A stretch of DNA of 64,000 nt from Platynereis dumerilii (Eukaryota; Annelida; Polychaeta; Phyllodocida; Nereididae): NCBI GenBank assembly GCA_026936325.1, contig JAPTHN010000011.1, forward strand, positions 35,250,629 to 35,314,628, read 5' to 3'. Under the pieces are notes generated by a model, which worked only from the letters and a program-made list of their open reading frames with translations, did no database searches and had not been told where the DNA came from. Shown in pieces: positions 35,463 to 46,841 of the stretch (position 1 is its first letter; the number at the start of each line of letters is the position of its first letter). A program made the translations under genes and the position numbers.

Positions 35463-35954
35463 CACTTGGGAGCAAAATTATTCGACCCCTTTGACGTTTT
35501 CTCATACACTCCAATAGTAAACAGGTTTTGCAAAAATGAGTGTGGTGACATCATAATGTTTCAAATCATAAAAAGTATGATAGCATCACATACTAGACAA
35601 CATATACTAAACCTGCTGTGAAGTATAACTAGATATGGTCGGCAGGCTCGATTTCAAGCATGGGTCACAACTTTTGAAAAATTATTCAATCCCCCTCTCC
35701 AATGCTATTCCAATGGAAGAAAAGGGGGTTGAATAATTTTGCAAATGTTTGACCCCTATCGGAAATGCAAACTGCCTATCAAATCTAGGTCTCCTTCACA
35801 GCAGTTTGGCATTATGTTGTCTAATATGTGTCATTATCCTTTTTTTCATGATTTGATACCTGCTCATGACTCTGCCCTCATTTTTTGCAAGACTTGTCAA
35901 GTATTGAAATCAATGGGAAAACACAAAGGGGTTGAATAATTTTGCTGCCAACTG
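35463..35954. mobile_element. Tc1/mariner-like MITE
   Basis: The ends CACTTGGGAGCAAAATTATT and AATAATTTTGCTGCCAACTG are inverted with two mismatches over 20 bp, followed inward by CGACCCC or CAACCCC. TA flanks both sides (35461-35462 and 35955-35956), as in Tc1/mariner insertions. An inner pair (TTATTCAATCCCCC at 35682 and GGGGGTTGAATAATTTTG at 35725) makes a second hairpin. No transposase. Confidence 0.82.
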
Positions 35955-36054
35955 TAGGTGGTTCACGGGGCTATGATATGACATCTTAAGTTGAACTCAA
36001 CAATCAATGTAGGTCAGCAGCATCACATAAATAAAGTTAATGGTCCACAAAATA

Positions 36055-36425
36055 ACACAATTTTCCGTAAATGGCACCTAATTTGCATAAGACCTTTTAT
36101 GGAATAACCAATATCACATGACCATTTTAAAGAGTTTTTGATATTAAATGTGATTCACTTTTTAAATCAAGTCAAAAGTATCACTAACCTTACTGTATAG
36201 ACATTTTAAAATGGAATATTTTTTTACCAGACTTGGTTGCCATGGTAACCGATTTCTAAAAAGTTGAACGTTGAGATTTCATTGCAACAGGCATTTTCTG
36301 AAAATAGAGAATTTTCCGGTTCCGACGGTGTGCAGATTGTCTGTTCACCTCTCGGGTTGGACTAACTCCTGAAATAAAGCACTTTTTGGGAGCTGGCTCC
36401 TTACTAACCCTTTTTAGGTGGTCAC
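36055..36425. repeat. Inverted-repeat arm B, right
   Basis: Inverted partner of 35100-35460. Its outer end (CTTTTTAGGTGGTCACC) also pairs with GGGCACCTAAAAAGGGTGG near 39901, so modules A and B share an edge. Confidence 0.88.
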
Positions 36426-36489
36426 CGCACGACATACAGCCTAAAACAAAAATAGAATGGTTTGCATGAGATGCCAGGTGCAATACAAT

Positions 36490-37090
36490 CAATTTATCTA
36501 TTCAATTAATTATTTATTTACCTATTTATTAACTTACTTATTTATTGAGTTATCTACTTATTTATAAATTTACTGATCAACTTAATTATTTACTTATGTA
36601 CCTACTTATTTAACTTATCTACTTATCTACTTACTTATCTACTTATTCACTCACTTAATTACTTATTCATTTACTTATTCATTGGTTACTTTATTTGTCT
36701 ACTTATTCAATTACATATCTCCGTACTTATGAATTTACGGATCTACTTAATTATTTACTTATGTACCTACTTATTTAACTTATCTACTTATCTACTTACT
36801 TATCTACTTATTCACTTACTTAATTACTTATTCATTTACATATCTCCTTACTTATGAATTTACGGATCTACTTAATTATTTACTTATGTACCTACTTATA
36901 TAACTTATTTACTTATCTCCTTATACTCAGTTACTCACTTATTTAATTATTCATTTACTTATTTTTCTGTTACTTTCTTGTCTACTTATTCAATTATTTA
37001 TGTACTAATACAAATTATTATCCACTATTTATTTACTTATTTACAGTTACCTAATTATTTACTTACTTATTTATTTACTTACTTATATTA
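36490..37090. repeat. TTAC/TTAT tetranucleotide tract
   Basis: About 600 bp of variant TTAC, TTAT and CTAC repeats with internal longer duplications (TTTACGGATCTACTTAATTA recurs). Similar tracts border the whole composite at 34096-34337 and 40633-40985. Confidence 0.92.
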
Positions 37091-37094
37091 CTAA

Positions 37095-37486
37095 CGGCAA
37101 TTTCGTAAAGTCCGATTTACAGATTTGACACTTTAGCAGATTGTGTAGCCCTACCACCATACCTTAGCTATTTCATTGCTATCCAGTCATGAGGCCAGGT
37201 AATAGGTATCAGACAAGCCATCAACCAAAGCTCTAGCAGCTTGTGTTACCCTACCATTATATCTCAGCTATTTCACTGTTAAATAGGGATGAGGCCAGGT
37301 AATAAGGATATCAGATAAGCCACCAACCAAAGCTATAAGTGCAACAGGAGCTGAGCTGCGTCAAAATATCAGCTCTTCGGAAGTACATCGTGTGAGTACG
37401 TCCGAAACGACAACATTTTGCTTTGTAGCTGAGCTCCGTTCGCACTTGGAGTGCCAAATCTGTAAATCGGACTTTACGGAATTGCC
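37095..37486. mobile_element. Short element with about 37-bp inverted ends
   Basis: The left end GGCAATTTCGTAAAGTCCGA and the right end TCGGACTTTACGGAATTGCC are inverted with one mismatch, and the pairing continues inward as TTTACAGATTTG and CAAATCTGTAAA. It is 392 bp and non-coding. A 3-bp AAC occurs on both flanks, but the target duplication is not certain. Confidence 0.75.
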
Positions 37487-37489
37487 CAA

Positions 37490-38030
37490 CTATTTAAGGA
37501 GAAAGAAAAAACAAAAGCAAGCAAAACTAGCAAGAAGAAAGAAGAGGAAAGAATTGATGTTATCTACTTATTACTAACTTGTCTATTTCACTTCATTTAT
37601 CTACTGATTCGAATATTATGCATTATTTATCTCCTTGTGTACTTATTTATTTACTGACTTATTTATTTGCTTATTTATATACTTACTTATATTATTACTT
37701 ACTATTTAAGGAGAAAAAAGACATACAGACAAGGAAAAGATATAGAAGAATGAGGAAGAATGAAGAAGAAGAAGAAGAAAACAGAGAAAAAGAAGAAGGA
37801 GAAGAAAAAGAAGAAGAAGAAAGAGTGAATCTGAAAAGAAGAGGAGAAAAAAAGAGAGAACATGAGATAAGAAACAAAAGAAGAAAGAAGGAAGGACAAC
37901 TATGAGGAAGGTGAAGTAAAGGGTGGAGGAATAGCAGAGGAAAGAAGAAGAAAGAAGAAGAAAGAAGAAGAAAGAAGTGGAAAGAAGAGGAAAGTCTGAT
38001 ATTGATATTACTTATAGTTGTATGTCGTGA
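37490..38030. repeat. Purine-rich (GAA/AAG) tract
   Basis: Long A and G runs made of GAAGAA and AAAGAAGAAG units. The words CTATTTAAGGAGAAA occur at both 37489 and 37704. Lys/Glu/Arg-rich open frames here are artefacts of composition. Confidence 0.85.
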
Positions 38031-38039
38031 GGTAGTAAA

Positions 38040-38425
38040 TTGTGTCAATTTTTAATTTTTATTCAAATTCAAAACGCACTAGTGCCCAAAATGTGCGTTT
38101 TAATCTGGGGAATCCAAATCTGTTCTCAAAATTGTGATACCACAATTCTTACCTACTTCAATTTTGTTTCAAAGTTTCAATGTTTATGACCATTTTCGCC
38201 AATCTGCGGTTCTTTATAACTTTGTCAATATTTGTCATACAGCATTCTAGCTGCCATGGTTGGAAAGCTCTCAAAAATACCTACATACCAACATCAATGG
38301 TCTAGGACGATATCTTGACTCCCACTGGCTCTTCGGCCTGCACTTTTTAGAAATGAAAGTGTTGCAGACAGTCTAATCCTGTTAAAAAAACCTTTTTAAT
38401 TTTTTTCAATGATAATTGCTGTGAT
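38040..38425. repeat. Inverted-repeat arm C, left
   Basis: It pairs with the reverse complement of 39560-39900, for example CAATGGTCTAGGACGATATC, TGACTCCCACTGGC and CACTTTTTAGAAATGAAAGTG, with small differences. Confidence 0.87.
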
Positions 38426-38759
38426 TGCATTCTCCAAGTTCCAGACGAGCAAATAAAATATTTTTAAAATTTTTGACCATTGAAAATCCTGCTTTATGAG
38501 CTTGGAAGTTTTAATGCTACATTTCGTCAGAACTATTGAAATAAATCAGGGAGGGCCTGTGATATTTCATATTTTAACTTCACACAAAATAGATAAAGGA
38601 CAACGTCACCAATACCATGAGAATGCTGAGAGTATTTTCTTTCATGTGGTACCACTCATGTTGCCCTGAAATAAATTCTGACGAAGATATGATTTGAAAT
38701 GCAACAGACCCCATCTCACATTTTATTTCCAACTTACTTTATCAGAGGTATATTTTTAT

Positions 38760-39415
38760 CCAAATTTGACATATCCACGCATGTTCCAGAGCGCACATAC
38801 ACGCTTTTAGGACACGTGGATGTGCATGATTTGACACATACAAGCGCGTGGATGTGTCAAATAGCGCACGCGTGAAAAATCTATGTGCGTGGACATGCTT
38901 TACAGCGCATGAGTGGACATGCTATACAGCGCATGAGTGGACATGCTTTACAGCGCACATCCAAATTAGTGAGAGGACCCAGGGGCGGATCCAGGAATTT
39001 GGGAAGGGGGGGGGGGTTCCTCTATCTGGGCACACACTGATACCTTGGCCTTCCTCATGTAGGCTATTGGTCCAATGAGTAATATCGTAGGTATAACAGT
39101 GTATGAGAAATAGAGACCCCTCCTCCATCTCCCATGGCTACGCCACTGCTGGAGGAGCTCATGTGTTCTGAAAAAAAAACTGCCCTGAATGGCATGTCCA
39201 AGCTTGCGCTGGATGGCATGTCCAAGCCTGCGCTGGATGGCATGTCTAAGCTTGCGCTGGATAGCATGTCCACAATCGCACATACACGCGTGCGTGTCAA
39301 TCCAGGTCCACGCATGCGCTGGATGACATGTCCACAGATGATCGTGAACGCACATACACGCGATGCGCGCAATTACATGTACACGCGCGTGTATGTGCGC
39401 TCACTACCATGCGTG
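38760..39415. repeat. Innermost inverted cluster D with a MITE in the loop
   Basis: The left side repeats GTGGACATGCTTTACAGCGC three times (38891-38960). The right side repeats GGCATGTCCAAGCTTGCGCT three times (39190-39265), largely its inverse. Both sides carry alternating purine-pyrimidine runs such as ACACGCGCGTGTATGTGCGC. A hAT-like MITE with ends CAGGGGCGGATCCAGG and CCATGGCTACGCCACTG occupies 38980-39148; its target duplication is not clear. Confidence 0.75.
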
Positions 39416-39559
39416 TATTTGTCATATTGGGATAAAAATATATATGTTTATCATTGAAACTGCATCACTCACATGCCAGGCACTCCCATGGTAAAAATCA
39501 AAAATTTGTTATATTTGGTAATTCGGGAACTTATAGAATGCAAATCAAAGCAATTATTT

Positions 39560-39900
39560 GAAAAAAAATTAAAAACCCATTTTTTAAGAGGATTAGACTG
39601 TCTACAACACTTTCATTTCTAAAAAGTGCAGGATGAAGTGCCAGTGGGAGTCAAGATATCGTCCTAGACCATTGATGTTTGTATGCAAAATATAGGTATT
39701 TTTGAGTTAGAATGCTGTATGACAAATACTGGCAAAATTATAGAGAACCGCAGATTGGCGGAAATGTTCGAAAAGGAAATTGAAGTAGGTAAGAATTGTC
39801 CTATCACCATTTCGAGAACAGATTTGGATTCTCCAGGTCAAAACACTAATGCTTTTTAAATTTGTATAAAAAGTAAAAATTGACACACCCTAGGGAGGTG
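39560..39900. repeat. Inverted-repeat arm C, right
   Basis: Inverted partner of 38040-38425. It abuts arm A directly at about 39900. Confidence 0.87.
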
Positions 39901-40632
39901 GGCACCTAAAAAGGGTGGTTTTGTGACACTCAGCAAAGAAATTTGTGTCATTCAACTGTCCATTTCTCAAGAACTAAAAGTCTATCAATGTGGTTGTAGT
40001 GTCATATTGTAGCCCTGAAATTTCTCTTTAATTTGACTGCAACTTTATTTGAATTGACGGAATAGTTTGGGCCATGCTACCCTGCAAACGAAAAAGTCCA
40101 TGGGTGGTTAGGAGGCGAAGTAGGCAGCGAAGGAGGGAGGAGAAAGCAGTTCCCAAGCTCATTATGCCCTGTAACTCTGAAGTACTTGACTCTAACCTGA
40201 ATAGAGTGTTTCTTTGAATGTCTCTACCAGGCCTTTCAGATGTCTCTGGAGGTGTATTGTGTGTATAGTTTGAAAAGAAATTGATTGTACCACAGGCACA
40301 GACAAGCCGCTTTTGGACTGTTTTCGACCATTAGGATATAATGTGCTCAATAATACCTTGTGGACCCTTATTTCAATAATTAGGTGTGTCAGTGGACACT
40401 TGCTCATTGGAAAGGCATCGAGAATGACTTTTTTATATACGTTTGGGTCTATGATTGGATGAAAGGAGCCATAAAAAGCCAACTAGGGAAGATATTTCCT
40501 ACCAATGTTTGAACAAGTTTTTGTTATTTTTTACTCACAATTCATACTCCTTTATACATTGATAAAGAGGGTTATTTTGGCCTTTTGAACATGTCACACA
40601 TTTGTGGCGACCTCATGACATGCGACCTTATC
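39897..40632. repeat. Inverted-repeat arm A, right
   Basis: Inverted partner of 34338-35100, ending in ACATTTGTGGCGACCTCATG before the (TTAC)n tract at 40633-40985. Confidence 0.88.
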
Positions 40633-40985
40633 TAATTATTATTTTCTTAGCTACTTATTAAATTACTTATATACTAATTCGATTATTATGCATCATTTAT
40701 TTACTTGTGTGCTTACTTATTCGTTTACTTATTTTCTTACTTATTTACTTACTTATTAACTTACTTATTTACTTACTTATTTACTTATTTGCTTATCTAC
40801 TAATTCGATTATTATGCATCATTTATTTACTTGTGTGCTTACTTATTTATTTAGTTATCTACTTATTTACTTATTTACTTACTTACTTACTTACTTACTT
40901 ATTAACTTACTTACTTATTTACTTACTTATTTACTTACTTATTTACTTACTTATTTACATATTTACTTATTATTTATTTCTTATT
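40633..40985. repeat. (TTAC)n tetranucleotide tract
   Basis: TTAC/TTAT units with an internal duplication of ACTAATTCGATTATTATGCA at 40673 and 40799. It mirrors the TAAG/TAAA tract at 34096-34337. Confidence 0.93.
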
Positions 40986-41689
40986 TATATATGAGTCCTA
41001 AGAGGCAGAAGAAGCATGGTTCTGATTTAAAACAAGATATTCAACCATGATTTGTCAGTCCTGAAGAACAACATGAACTGAAATTAAGACACCGGTCTTG
41101 CTGGCTATACAACAGAACCATAATTATAATACAAGGTTAGCACAGCAACCTATGGTTTTTCTGTATTGAAAAAAAAACAGGGTGTAATATTCTACCTTAT
41201 CATTTTTGTGCATCAGTTAGTATTGCTACTTGAGCAATATGTTTTTTATTTCATTTCAAATTTCAAGCGATGACTAATAGCACTGCACTGTATAATATCT
41301 GTGACCTAGCTTAAATGCCTATGATCATGCATGAAGGGAAGATTTGGTTAAAAGCAACTTATTATTTGTTGGTTTAACTAGAAGGCACACAAGTGTCCAA
41401 TGGGTGCCAGTTTATGTAAGTGACAGTAGATTTTGTTACACAGAAATACACTTTCTGACAGATCTGTGTAAAGTGTTCACTTTGTCACAGATCGGTGATC
41501 ATTGTGACCAGATGGGGATGAAGAAGTGGTAATTGCAAAAATTTTGGATCCAATCAGGGAAAATATCCATAAATTTGTTGTAACGGCAGTCAGGAATGAT
41601 GTAAAGCTTTGCCAGTTACTTTCTCTTCAACTGTCTTGGAAGAAATGCCACAAACTAGACGCAGTGTTGCAAGCGGAATACCTGGTAGG
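40986..41689. other. No feature recognised
   Basis: Two overlapping short open frames (41344-41532 and 41526-41720) have no recognisable domain. No element ends were seen. Confidence 0.5.
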
Positions 41690-42025
41690 CAGGGCACATT
41701 GGGAGGGGGCACATTGGTAGGGAGGGGGCACATTGGTGGGGAGGGGGCACATTGATGGGGAGGAGCACAGTGGTGGGAAGGGGGCACATTGGTAGGGAGG
41801 GGGCGCATTGGTGGGGAGGGGGCACATTGGTAGGAGGAGGCACATCGGTGGGGAGAGGCACATTAGTGGGGAGGGGCACATTGGTGGGGAGGGGGCACAT
41901 TGGTAGGGAGGGGGCACATTGGTAGGGTGAGGCACATTGGTGGGGAGGGGCTCACTGGTGGGGAGAGCACATAAGGGGAGGGGGGCACCTAAGGGGAGGG
42001 GGGCACCTAAGGGGAGAGGGCAAAT
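41690..42025. repeat. G-rich minisatellite (GGGCACATTGGTGGGGAGG)n
   Basis: About 17 units of 18-21 bp with the core GGCACATTGGTRGGGAGGG, grading into GGGGCACCTAAGGGGAG units at the right. The core GGCACATTGG is the same word that opens the element-like stretch at 23514. The complementary strand reads as Pro-rich frames, which are not genes. Confidence 0.94.
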
Positions 42026-43531
42026 GAGTTCTGGGATTGCCATCATTGATGGCCATCATTGATTACTTTTTCATCCATGGCTTTGCAGAGCATTGGGATT
42101 AAGGCAACTACCCATTGTATTAAATTATGAATTAATCATACATACATAAATACCTGTCTGGTCGGGCAGAAATTACTAAATACACTGCGAGACAGAACTG
42201 GTGAATGAACTGAGTCTTTGCCAGGTAACCTTGGTTGTTTGAGCTGAATGACCTGAGCTTGCTGTCCTGTGTTGATCAGCAAGAGCAAGAGTGACATTAC
42301 AGAACAATGTTACTGTGGTGCCACAAGGCAGTTCTACAATGAATGCTTATTTAATTCATCAGAAGTGGTTGATTGCTATCAAAGGTGGCTGATTGCTATT
42401 GGAAATGTCACCAGTTCTGTCAGGTGAAATGTTTAGGCACAACAGCCCAGTTTGCTAGACATGTGTTGTTGTTTATTTTTGCCGAAAATCTAAATCGGAA
42501 ATTGACCATCATTGATTGCTGACATGGCAATGCCATGTTTTCATCCAGCATGTCCACCAGGTGGCGTCTTTGTCACTGGTGACACCTGGCGTGAATGAAA
42601 CCGGAAACAGCCCGCGGCCTTGACTCTGATGTCACAACAATGGCGGACGATGTGGGAAACGCTCGCTATGCATGAGAAGATGACGAATTACTTAATAAAG
42701 GTACATTTATAGACATGGAGAAACTAATCTCCGGCGAGATTTTTCTAATGCGCTAATGAATCGTACACTTTTGAGGACAATTGACACGTATGCAACGTGA
42801 AATCATCGACCAAAGGCGTTAGGGCCCGGGCGATAATACAAGTACTTCGGACACACGATTCATGGCTCACCCTCCCCAAGCTATCTGCTACAATGGTGTG
42901 CCTTCAGCACCCATTAATAACAGAAACAATTAGATGTTGTCCCTGTCTAAAATAAAGACAAGTAATCAGTCCCTACCAACTGCACACCAATATCAACCAG
43001 TTATATAGCATGCAAACTAATAGAGAATATTATATCAAGCAACATCATGGCCAATGCAAAATCGGAGAACATCATCAATATGCCTCACAACACGGCTTCC
43101 CAAAAAACCTTAAGCACTAATAGGACACTGATATAGGATCTCCGACATAGTCGCAAAAGCGACTAAAAACCTTTCTCGGTTTCTTAAGGCTGAAAACAGC
43201 TGAATTGATCCTAAAATGTACTATCCAGTTGTTTAGTTGTTGGCCTAATAAAACTGGAAATACTACGGTGGCCATTTTTGTTTGCAGAATTAGAGGAGTC
43301 AAATCTAAAAATAGAGATCAGCATCCACAGATCAGAATTCAGCACATTCGAGATAGGTTAAAAACACCAGATTCAAACTTAAACTAAAAAAAAATAATTT
43401 TGAAATTTCAAAGCAATGCATTTGGGAAATGGGCCCTGACTAGTATAATAATTGAAAAAATTATATTATAAAATACTAAATAATTTTTATCATATTATTA
43501 TCAATAATTTAATTATTTAATCACTTAATCT
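42026..43531. other. No gene confirmed
   Basis: A CpG-richer spot near 42580-42660 holds an ATG in the context ACAATGGCGGACGATG (42641), with an 11-codon frame MADDVGNARYA, and a similar ATGGCGGACGA start occurs at 8681. These could be 5' ends of host exons, but nothing downstream supports this. The rest is unassigned. Confidence 0.35.
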
Positions 43532-43944
43532 TCATCCACTTTCCGACTTTTCGGATGGCTCTTTTAAAGATGTTTTTCTTTGACTTCTTTTTAGTCTGTA
43601 AAACAATTTAATTTCAGCTGTATACAGATTACAAGTACCAAAAGAATTATTAGCACCTAGATCATTTAGTTACTGTCAAGGTAATATTTTCGTGAAATTT
43701 TTTTTCTACTAATGTTAAAATGTGATGTACTTTTAGAACTCAATGACACAGCTGGCGCCCCAATTCCTCAAATATAAAATAGGTACAAGCAATGAAGTCA
43801 TTTATACTGGCTCAGGTTCCCCGTTTTCTAGCCAATGGGAATCCAATGCCTCACAGTCCTCACATGACATCACTTTTCAACAGCATGAGATACAACTTTG
43901 TATTTCTCATAAATATGACAAGGACTATAAAAGCACATTCATAC

Positions 43945-46502
43945 CTCAGGAGATTCTTCACTCTCGTTGGAAGCGCTGTCCTTAGAAATGCCTGCAGTTT
44001 CAGAAAGAGGCCGCTCAAGATTCTCCGGAAGACCAACTAACTCTTGACTCACTTCTTGGCTTCCCAGGTTCTTGATCAAACTGGTCTCAATCTCAATTTC
44101 TTTTGGCGAAACAGAAGCATTTCTGGGGCTGGAATCTTCTTCACTTGAGCAATGTCTTGGAGCATCATTTTGACTTCCCTTGGAAACTGCTGCCTTTGGG
44201 CTTTGAGCAGTCGAAGAAGCTGATGAACAAGTCTTTTCGGCCCATTTCAAGTTTTTCATGGGCATAAATGAATCATCATCGGAGTCACTCTCTGAACTGC
44301 TTGAATAATCAGGCACAAATGGGTTGGCAGCGCGTTCTAATTTCCTTTGTATTTTTGCAATCTTCCTCGGATGATCTGCCAATCGATAAACTGGAACGAC
44401 GGTATGAGGAAAATGCTTTTGTTCACAATATTGAGCAGAGCTGCCTGGTGGTGTGTCTTTCTCAATCTCTGAATGAAAGGTAGGATCCAATTTGCCTGCT
44501 GCTTTAAAGATAAGATAAGATAAAATTTTATTTAACGTCGGTGGTGATAATACAAACAATAAACACAAGCTACAAGCTTTTTACCGACAAGTTTAAAAAA
44601 CAAAACAAAATGGATTATGAAATAATATACAAATGATAAAATGAATGGAATGTAATTGAAGTTCTTTTCTTACTTTTGTCACAATAACATAAATTTGACA
44701 TAGTTTTATCAATTACAGATAACTTCTCAGACATAGTATACATGCTCCACATTCACATTTGTTAAAGTAGTTACTTCGTCGTAAGTCGGACTTGAAAGTG
44801 CCTATTTCATCCAATAATTTTACATGAGAGGGTAGAACATTCCATAACAAAGGACCTTGATAACCGATTGACTTCTTGCCATACTGAACAGTGTTAAAAG
44901 TGGGTTGGATTAATTTGTTGTTGTCTCGCATGTTGTATGGAGAAATTTGTTTTTCAAAGAATGAACTTTCTAAAGGGGGTGCTAGACCATTTAGTACCTT
45001 GAAAACAAATTCAACTAAGTTGTTCTTACAAGTTACATGCAGCATCTTTTTATCTGTCTTTACTAATAGGTCATTATATGTGCTCTCATAGTCATTGCAA
45101 ACAAGTCTTAATGCTCTTTCATAGAGTTTTTCAATTTTCCTATCATGTCCGAGGGAATAGGTTTGGTAAACAATTGAACAATAAACAAAATTTGAGGCTA
45201 CAAAAGCCTCATCGATTCTAAGTCGTCCTTCATAATCAACATATTTACATAATCTTTGGAGTGCATTTATTTACCGAGCAGCCTTTTTACAGATTAGCGA
45301 AAGGTGATGATTAAAGTTCAGTTTACTATCTATGTGTACACCTAACAGCTTGACCACTGTTTCTGATTTGATAGCATTAACATCAACTTTGAATTAGATT
45401 TCGCTGTTGCTTCTGCTGAGGCATATGGCCTGAAACTTTGATGGATTAGCCTTCATATAATTGTCTTTAAACCAAATAATAGCCTGTTCAGCTGCCTTCT
45501 CAAGAGTGTCTTTGACTTCTGATTTATCAAAATGAGAATACGATAGCATGTTATCATCCGCATAATTGTAAACATCACATGTCTTCGTAAGTTCAAATAA
45601 GAAATCATTGATAAAGATGTTAAATAGAAGAGGGCCCATGATTTATCCCTGTGGCACACCGGTTTTTAGATTTAACCATTCACTTCTAATATTCCCAAGC
45701 TTTACTGCTAGTTTCCTGTTCTTTAAATAACTCATGATAAATGAGCATGCTTCTAAAGAAACTCAGTAAGCATGTAATTTCGTAAGTCCATGCGGTAAGC
45801 TGTCAAAAGCTTTAGAAAGATCTATTAATATACAACCCACATGACAATTGTTATCGAGGGCTTTTCTCCAATTTTCAATACATTTGACTAGTACATTATT
45901 ACAGCTATACTGCTAACAATAGGCAGATAGATCATTTGACAAGTAGGTTGAAGTAAATCCTAGTAATTGATCACAAACTACTTTCTCAAATATCTTGAAG
46001 TGGAAGGGAGGACACTTAATGGTCTATAATTTTCTTTTGCCAGCTGGTCTGACTTCTTATAAAGTGGCATCACTTCTGCCTTTTTATTGTTGTCGGGGAA
46101 TTCACAAGTTGCTATGCTTTTATTAATTATTGGAGTGAGAGAGTTGCTAATATATTTTGATCCTAATTAGAAAAAAAAATCCTTGGCTCCATATTCACCA
46201 TCATCTCTTTGTCTTAGTCTTTCGTCCTTCACAACACAAAACATCTCAGTAATTTGGTTGAATTGTTCGGGCGTGTAGGGGCCCCCTAGCTGAACTGATT
46301 CCTCCTCAGGTAAGAATTGGCAAAATTCTTTTGCTATCTGTAGTTTACATTGCGCCGTGTAGGGAGGTTCAAAGTGTCTGTTGGCACTAGGGGGAATCTT
46401 CTTGACCGCTTTGCAAAGATTCATTAGGAAGTGAAGATGGGCAATCTTTTCCTTCTGGGCCCTTTTCTCTGCCAAAACTATTTCTCGCTGACGAGCTATC
46501 TC
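43945..46502 (-). CDS. Host gene exon 3, split by a LINE
   Basis: Acceptor: CTTCTTTTTACAG then GAG at 46502. Donor: CCTGAG then GTATGA at 43945. The first half (46502 to about 46171) encodes EIARQREIVLAEKRAQKEK, then a segment with HLHFLMNLCKAVKKIPP and ITEMFCVVKDE. The second half (about 44506 to 43945) encodes HTVVPVYRLADHPRKIAK, an acidic serine cluster (SSSSESDSDDD) and a Ser/Glu-rich tail. Between them lies a 1.66-kb LINE, so this allele cannot encode the whole protein unless the LINE is spliced out. The phase matches exons 1 and 2. The protein looks like a charged, coiled-coil-prone nuclear type, but I do not recognise the family. Later exons were not found. Confidence 0.75.
44507..46170 (-). 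mobile_element. 5'-truncated CR1-type LINE inserted in exon 3
   Basis: On the minus strand it runs from reverse transcriptase block ENYRPLSVLPS (about 46050), through GVPQG-like and MGPLLFNIFINDF sequence and YADDN (about 45560), to the C-terminal YQGPLLWNVLPSHVK (about 44830), ending in a (TTATC)n tail at 44507-44520. There is an in-frame stop in the GVPQG block and other frame changes. Flanking exon sequence (GCCTGCTGCTTTA on one side, TCCTTGGCTCC on the other) corresponds to continuous GCTGCTTCATTTCCATCCTTGGCTGC in the copies at 1184 and 3968, proving insertion into the exon. No clear target duplication. Confidence 0.9.
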
Positions 46503-46559
46503 CTGTAAAAAGAAGATAATTGATATGAATTTCTTGTCAAATCACCATTTTTGTTTACA

Positions 46560-46567
46560 CCCTGATG
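46560..46567. other. Empty target site of the hAT-like insertion
   Basis: CCCTGATG appears once here, followed directly by ACAGATATAGGGAAGTTTGG. In both tandem units the same 8 bp is duplicated around the hAT-like element. This copy therefore kept the pre-insertion state. Confidence 0.92.
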
Positions 46568-46841
46568 ACAGATATAGGGAAGTTTGGACAATGAAGTTTC
46601 GCAAGTTTTCATCCTTAACCAAATACGTCACTTATTTAAGTTAACACAGGCTCGCTTTATAACGTGCTCAATTTTATGGTCAGTGCAATGTAACATTTAA
46701 ATTAGCAAAGAGCATTGAAGCCAAGTATAATCCAAGAACAGTGGGAATTTCTAGCCAGGTCTAATCCGAGACTTCAGTATTACACACATGTCACTAAATG
46801 TAGTTATTCCAATATGGAGAATAGCATGTACTCATCCTTAA

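Larger units (their letters stand above)
33890..40985. repeat. Mosaic of nested inverted repeats, about 7 kb
   Basis: Left to right: a short direct copy of the A module (33890-34095); a (TAAG/TAAA)n tract (34096-34337); A (34338-35100); B (35100-35460); a Tc1-like MITE; inverted B (36055-36425); a TTAC/TTAT tract (36490-37090); a 392-bp inverted-end element (37095-37486); a purine tract (37490-38030); C (38040-38425); D (38760-38965); a hAT-like MITE; inverted D (39175-39415); inverted C (39560-39900); inverted A (39897-40632); and a (TTAC)n tract (40633-40985). No transposase is visible. It resembles a foldback-type composite; its family is unknown. Confidence 0.85.

Noticed and set aside
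37579-37905. Lys/Arg/Glu-rich nuclear protein
   Set aside because: Produced by the purine tract and the tetranucleotide tract.
41627-42046. Pro-rich secreted protein
   Set aside because: Antisense translation of the G-rich minisatellite.
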